Below the pieces are notes generated by a model. It was given only the letters and a program-made list of their open reading frames with translations. It made no database searches and had not been told where the DNA came from. 64,000 bases of DNA from Ligustrum vulgare. Its lineage: Eukaryota > Streptophyta > Magnoliopsida > Lamiales > Oleaceae. The translations under genes and the position numbers were made by a program. The stretch is taken from the NCBI GenBank assembly GCA_963555705.1, contig OY743183.1:48721466-48785465 (forward strand), given 5' to 3'. This document shows positions 61,015-64,000 of this stretch, piece by piece. Every line of letters begins with the position of its first letter. Position 1 is the stretch's first letter.

Positions 61015-61800
61015 TGGCTACTGTGATTCCGATTGGCAGCGGGTGCGGAAGCCAGTCTTTTGAAGAGGAAGGTGGGAGGCCGGCTGGTTTGAGCAGCAGT
61101 TAGTTTGTCTAGAAGAAGAAAACGGTGATAATGTAAAATCCCTTAAGACACTGAGGAATCATCCCCATTTTCTATTTCCAATTCCTAGAATTATGGCAAC
61201 TACCAAGAATATATAATATTAAAAAAAAAGTATAATTTCAAATTCTAACCTTTTATGCAGTCTACTTGAGCAACGGACTGAGATGAGCGAAGCTTGCGAA
61301 GTTCTGTCGAGCCACAGTCCAAACGCTGCAGCCTGCAATGCAGATCGGCGGAGCTGCAAAGGCAAGAACTTACCTGCGGACAAGCGGAGCAACTGCAGAC
61401 TAAAATGAAGGGTTTTCCTCCTGGTTATTGGTTCTGGGATGCATAGAGTATTGGGATGAGAGTCTCAGTCCAGGATGGCTGGAAACTCATCGGAAAAGCT
61501 TCGTGAAGATTTTGGACAGAGGAGAGAGAGAGAGAGCGTGTTTTCGTGGTGAGATATTTGGACGGAGGAAAATTCTGAACAAAGGAGAGAGAGAGAGAAA
61601 GAGGGAGAGTGGGGTAAGTCAGAGCGCTTTTCTTTTGGTTTTGGCTTTTATTTTATGAAGTTCAAATTTCAGTCAAATCTGATTTTTGAATTGGTCCTAC
61701 TTTAACTCTTCTCCAGCAAACTTCACATGAGCGGGAAATTAAGCCAAATTTTGAGCGGGATTTCTTTTATCAACTCTCTTACTTTTATATAGTAAATAGA
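61015..61800. other. Helitron 5' region
   Basis: Contains GA-rich runs (GGAGAGAGAGAGAG near 61520-61600) and the AT-rich 5' terminus. A short plus frame (61428-61658) has no recognised motif. Confidence 0.5.
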
Positions 61801-61880
61801 TAGGGGCGACATATAGATCTGGTAACCTATAGGGGCGGCCATGACAAGTCACCCCTATTGGTATCATATCTATAGGAACT
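61801..61880. mobile_element. 'TATAGGGGCGAC' foldback element, right part
   Basis: Continues the left part: TAGGGGCGACATATAGATCT, CCTATAGGGGCGGCC, GTCACCCCTATTGG, ATATCTATAGG. The two parts are contiguous if the Helitron is removed. Confidence 0.55.
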
Positions 61881-64000
61881 TTTTAACGAAAATTATTGTG
61901 AAAGCTAAGATGAAAAATAGCTTTGTTTTTAGTTTTTACTTATGAAAATAGTCTTCTTTGTACTTGAAAAATAACGTCTAATTTATCCTTGTTAAAAATA
62001 CCGCGACCATCAAAGTAGTGTTGCGGGTTGTATAGCGACCAAGAATTTTCCCACATTAAATAATTATTTTAAAATTATGAAAATCTTGCTGTTGCGATCT
62101 CACCCATTTTAAATTTAAAGTTACGACGTATTCGTCTAGCCAAGTCGAGAAATGTCAAGTCCATTCGATTTTAATTAAAACCCGAATTTCTAAAATTATA
62201 TTATTTTAATTATTAATTTAAATTATTCTTTTCAAAATCGTTTTAAATTCCAAATTACGTCAAGCTCATTTTATCAGATCCATTTTCCTACTCAGTTGAT
62301 TCACGCGTATTATTTTTCTCAAATTCCGTGTATTGCTTGTCAAGGTTTCCATACTACCCTTACATCAACCCATACCTCTACCAACTACATCCAATCCCAT
62401 ACCCTATCAATTCTCATACTCTACACCACCAACCCCTCCAAACTCACTTCTCAGCATCATCATCGCCATCATCTCTCCCTCGGCACAAACCAACACTGAG
62501 TTCCAACAAGCAGCTTCCATCAACCATTCAGCCTCAGACTCTGATTTTCCAGCCCCTCACACAGCCAGGTAACCTCCTCTCCACCTCCTCTGTTTGAGTT
62601 CCATTTCAGAACCTCAGGCTGCCAATTTCAATAGCACAACAGAATCACCATCCAACCTACAATGACCACCTCCTTCATCATCATCACCCACGAAACCAAT
62701 GCACCATCACCTCAACCAAACTACTATTTTTTCCATAATCTTGAACATCACCAGCATCATCGCTATTGAGCACCACCAGCCCACTGCCAAGAGCCCAAAC
62801 TGCCACCACTGCCACCTCCAACTCACCTCCATCATCACCACCAAATCAACCCAAAGTCATCACCTTGGCCACCCAAGGCAGTCGCAAGCCACTGCGCATT
62901 TCTATTTCCCCATTTTTGAGCTCCAATCTCAACCCAAATCAAACCCAAAAATCAAGAACTAAGTTAATCCAAGCACTTACCTCAACCACCGCTCTTACAG
63001 TCGGAAAATTGCAACCTCCATATTCGTTTTGCACCTCGATTTTTACACCCAATCTCGCACCAAACTCGCGCAAACCTGAACCCCTCCTTGGCTGCCTCTC
63101 GCCGCCACCTTGCGGCGGCGCTCCGCCGGCCAATCGCTGGTTGTGGCGCCGAGTTGGAAGAGGGGCCTTGCCGCCCCTGCTCTCTCTTAGATTGAGAGAG
63201 AGATAGATTTGTGTATATGTATATAATTGTATATATTAAACTTTTGTGAAATTTGCAGCTTAGCCCCAAGTTTGTAAAATGATTTAATTCAGCCCTTATA
63301 GTTTTAAAACTAATCATTTCAGCCCTTAAGTTTTTAAATGATTTTAATCAGTCCATTCATTTTAAAATCAATTATTTCAAGCCTTACAATTTAATATTCA
63401 TTTTGAACTTCAACCCAAGTTTTGAAAATTTACATTTTAGTCCCCCAAATTTAAAAGTGTTCATTTTAGTCCCCCCTACTTTCAAATCATCAATTTCAGT
63501 CCCCAAATTGTAAGTTATAATTTTTAAACTATAATTTTTAAAAGACTAATTTAACTTATTTTTCCAATTGGCTAGACGAGGCGTACGGAGATTTAAAAGA
63601 TTGAAGTCAATTCCCGCTCGATTTTGCACTCGTTGAATTTAAGGTAGACTCGCCCCTATTAATTGATTTAAATTATGATTGCATGTGAATGTTTATGTTA
63701 TGTGACTTATGTGAAAGTCATTTTTTATGAAAAGAAACAAGAATATATTTCTTTGGAAATATTTATGTTGTTATGCTTGTCTATACTTTTATGTATGAGA
63801 AAAAAATAAGAGAATGTCTTGCAAGATAAATGATGATGTTATGCATAACTTAAGTGCCTTATGTGCACGAGAAGAAAGAGCAACCCACACCCTATGATTT
63901 TTAAAGAGCCTATGATTTTCAAAGAGAAGCCATGTGCTTTAATGCACTAGAAGAGCAACCCACACCCTATGATTTCTAAAGAGCCTGCATTTACGTGTTC
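61881..64000. mobile_element. Probable LTR/leader sequence of a Ty3/gypsy element, runs off window
   Basis: No retroviral protein is present, but the mix is typical of a long plant gypsy LTR: a TTACGACGTATTCGTCTAGCC block (62121), C-rich 'CACCACC/CATCATCACC' sequence (62340-62850), a GC-rich hairpin GCCGCCACCTTGCGGCGGCG (63108), 'AATTCAGCCCTTA' repeats (63240-63420) and a TTTAAGGTAGACTCGCCCC block (63639). An inverted echo, TGGCTAGACGAGGCGTACGG, lies at 63571. A direct repeat, AGAGCAACCCACACCCTATG, occurs at 63878 and 63952. The open frames at 62296-63206 are low-complexity and not supported as genes. Confidence 0.4.

Larger units (their letters stand above)
54122..61800 (-). mobile_element. 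Helitron carrying captured gene fragments
   Basis: On the minus strand the 5' end is TCTATTTACTATATAAAAGT (T at 61800), preceded by A. The 3' end is a hairpin CCGTGC-ATC-GCACGG (54147-54133), a 7-nt spacer and CTAG (54125-54122), followed by T. This gives the Helitron signature: 5'-TC, 3' hairpin plus CTRR, insertion between A and T without target duplication. Removing it joins 54121 to 61801 and restores one continuous 'TATAGGGGCGAC' element. It encodes no Rep/helicase, so it is non-autonomous. On its minus strand lie exon pieces resembling F-box/LRR, transketolase, EXO1 and SNI1 genes plus unidentified exons. A solo LTR (55336-56626) inserted later. Confidence 0.85.

Noticed and set aside
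62296..63317. Overlapping frames of 67-146 codons on both strands, rich in Pro, Ser, His and Thr
   Set aside because: Several frames are open at once because of C-rich low-complexity sequence; the context is LTR-like and there is no conserved motif.
1..64000. CRISPR arrays, tRNA or rRNA genes, riboswitches, bacterial operons
   Set aside because: No regularly spaced short repeats with unique spacers, no cloverleaf or rRNA-like sequence and no prokaryotic gene structure were seen; the repeats found are transposon-related.

Overview
The window is nuclear DNA of a flowering plant, very probably a eudicot. The evidence is AT-rich sequence, introns with GT/AG borders, gene remnants that read like plant proteins (a NUDT3-type Nudix/peptidase-M49 protein, alpha-tubulin, SNI1, EXO1, transketolase, F-box/LRR), and dense plant-type transposons (solo LTRs, a Tat/Athila-like Ty3/gypsy element, Tourist and Stowaway MITEs, RTE-type LINE, hAT, Helitron). 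I see no gene that is clearly intact, and no rRNA, tRNA, CRISPR array or bacterial feature.

Layout. (1) 1-44641 is a head-to-tail tandem duplication with a period of about 27.07 kb. Positions 1-17572 are the last two thirds of copy 1, and 17573-44641 is a complete copy 2. The copies share every transposon insertion, so those insertions are older than the duplication. Each copy carries, on the minus strand, the 5' half of a NUDT3-like gene with a shared frameshift, and upstream of it two solo LTRs with perfect target-site duplications and an alpha-tubulin 3' pseudogene. The first 5075 bp of the two copies look identical, whereas about forty differences are scattered over the remaining 12.5 kb. 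(2) 17573-27071 is seen once in the window: a truncated LTR at the duplication junction, two M49-domain exons of the NUDT3-like gene, a cluster of three related MITEs that form a large palindrome, an RTE LINE remnant and the 5' part of a second LTR. (3) 44642-53500 is a small foldback element, a hAT transposase remnant, and a Tat/Athila-like retrotransposon that keeps gag-protease but has no recognisable reverse transcriptase or integrase. (4) 53501-61880 is an LTR-like remnant and a small 'TATAGGGGCGAC' foldback element, split by a 7.68-kb Helitron (54122-61800, minus strand) whose ends can be placed to the base. The Helitron has collected exon fragments of at least four unrelated host genes (SNI1, EXO1, transketolase, F-box/LRR) and was later hit by a solo LTR. 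(5) 61881-64000 is LTR-like repeat sequence running off the window.

The recognisable genes do not form a pathway. The window records duplication, transposition and decay. The best leads are the Helitron with several captured genes, the tandem duplication with a homogenised tract, and the NUDT3-like gene, where copy 1 keeps a normal Nudix signature while copy 2 has lost its conserved glycine.
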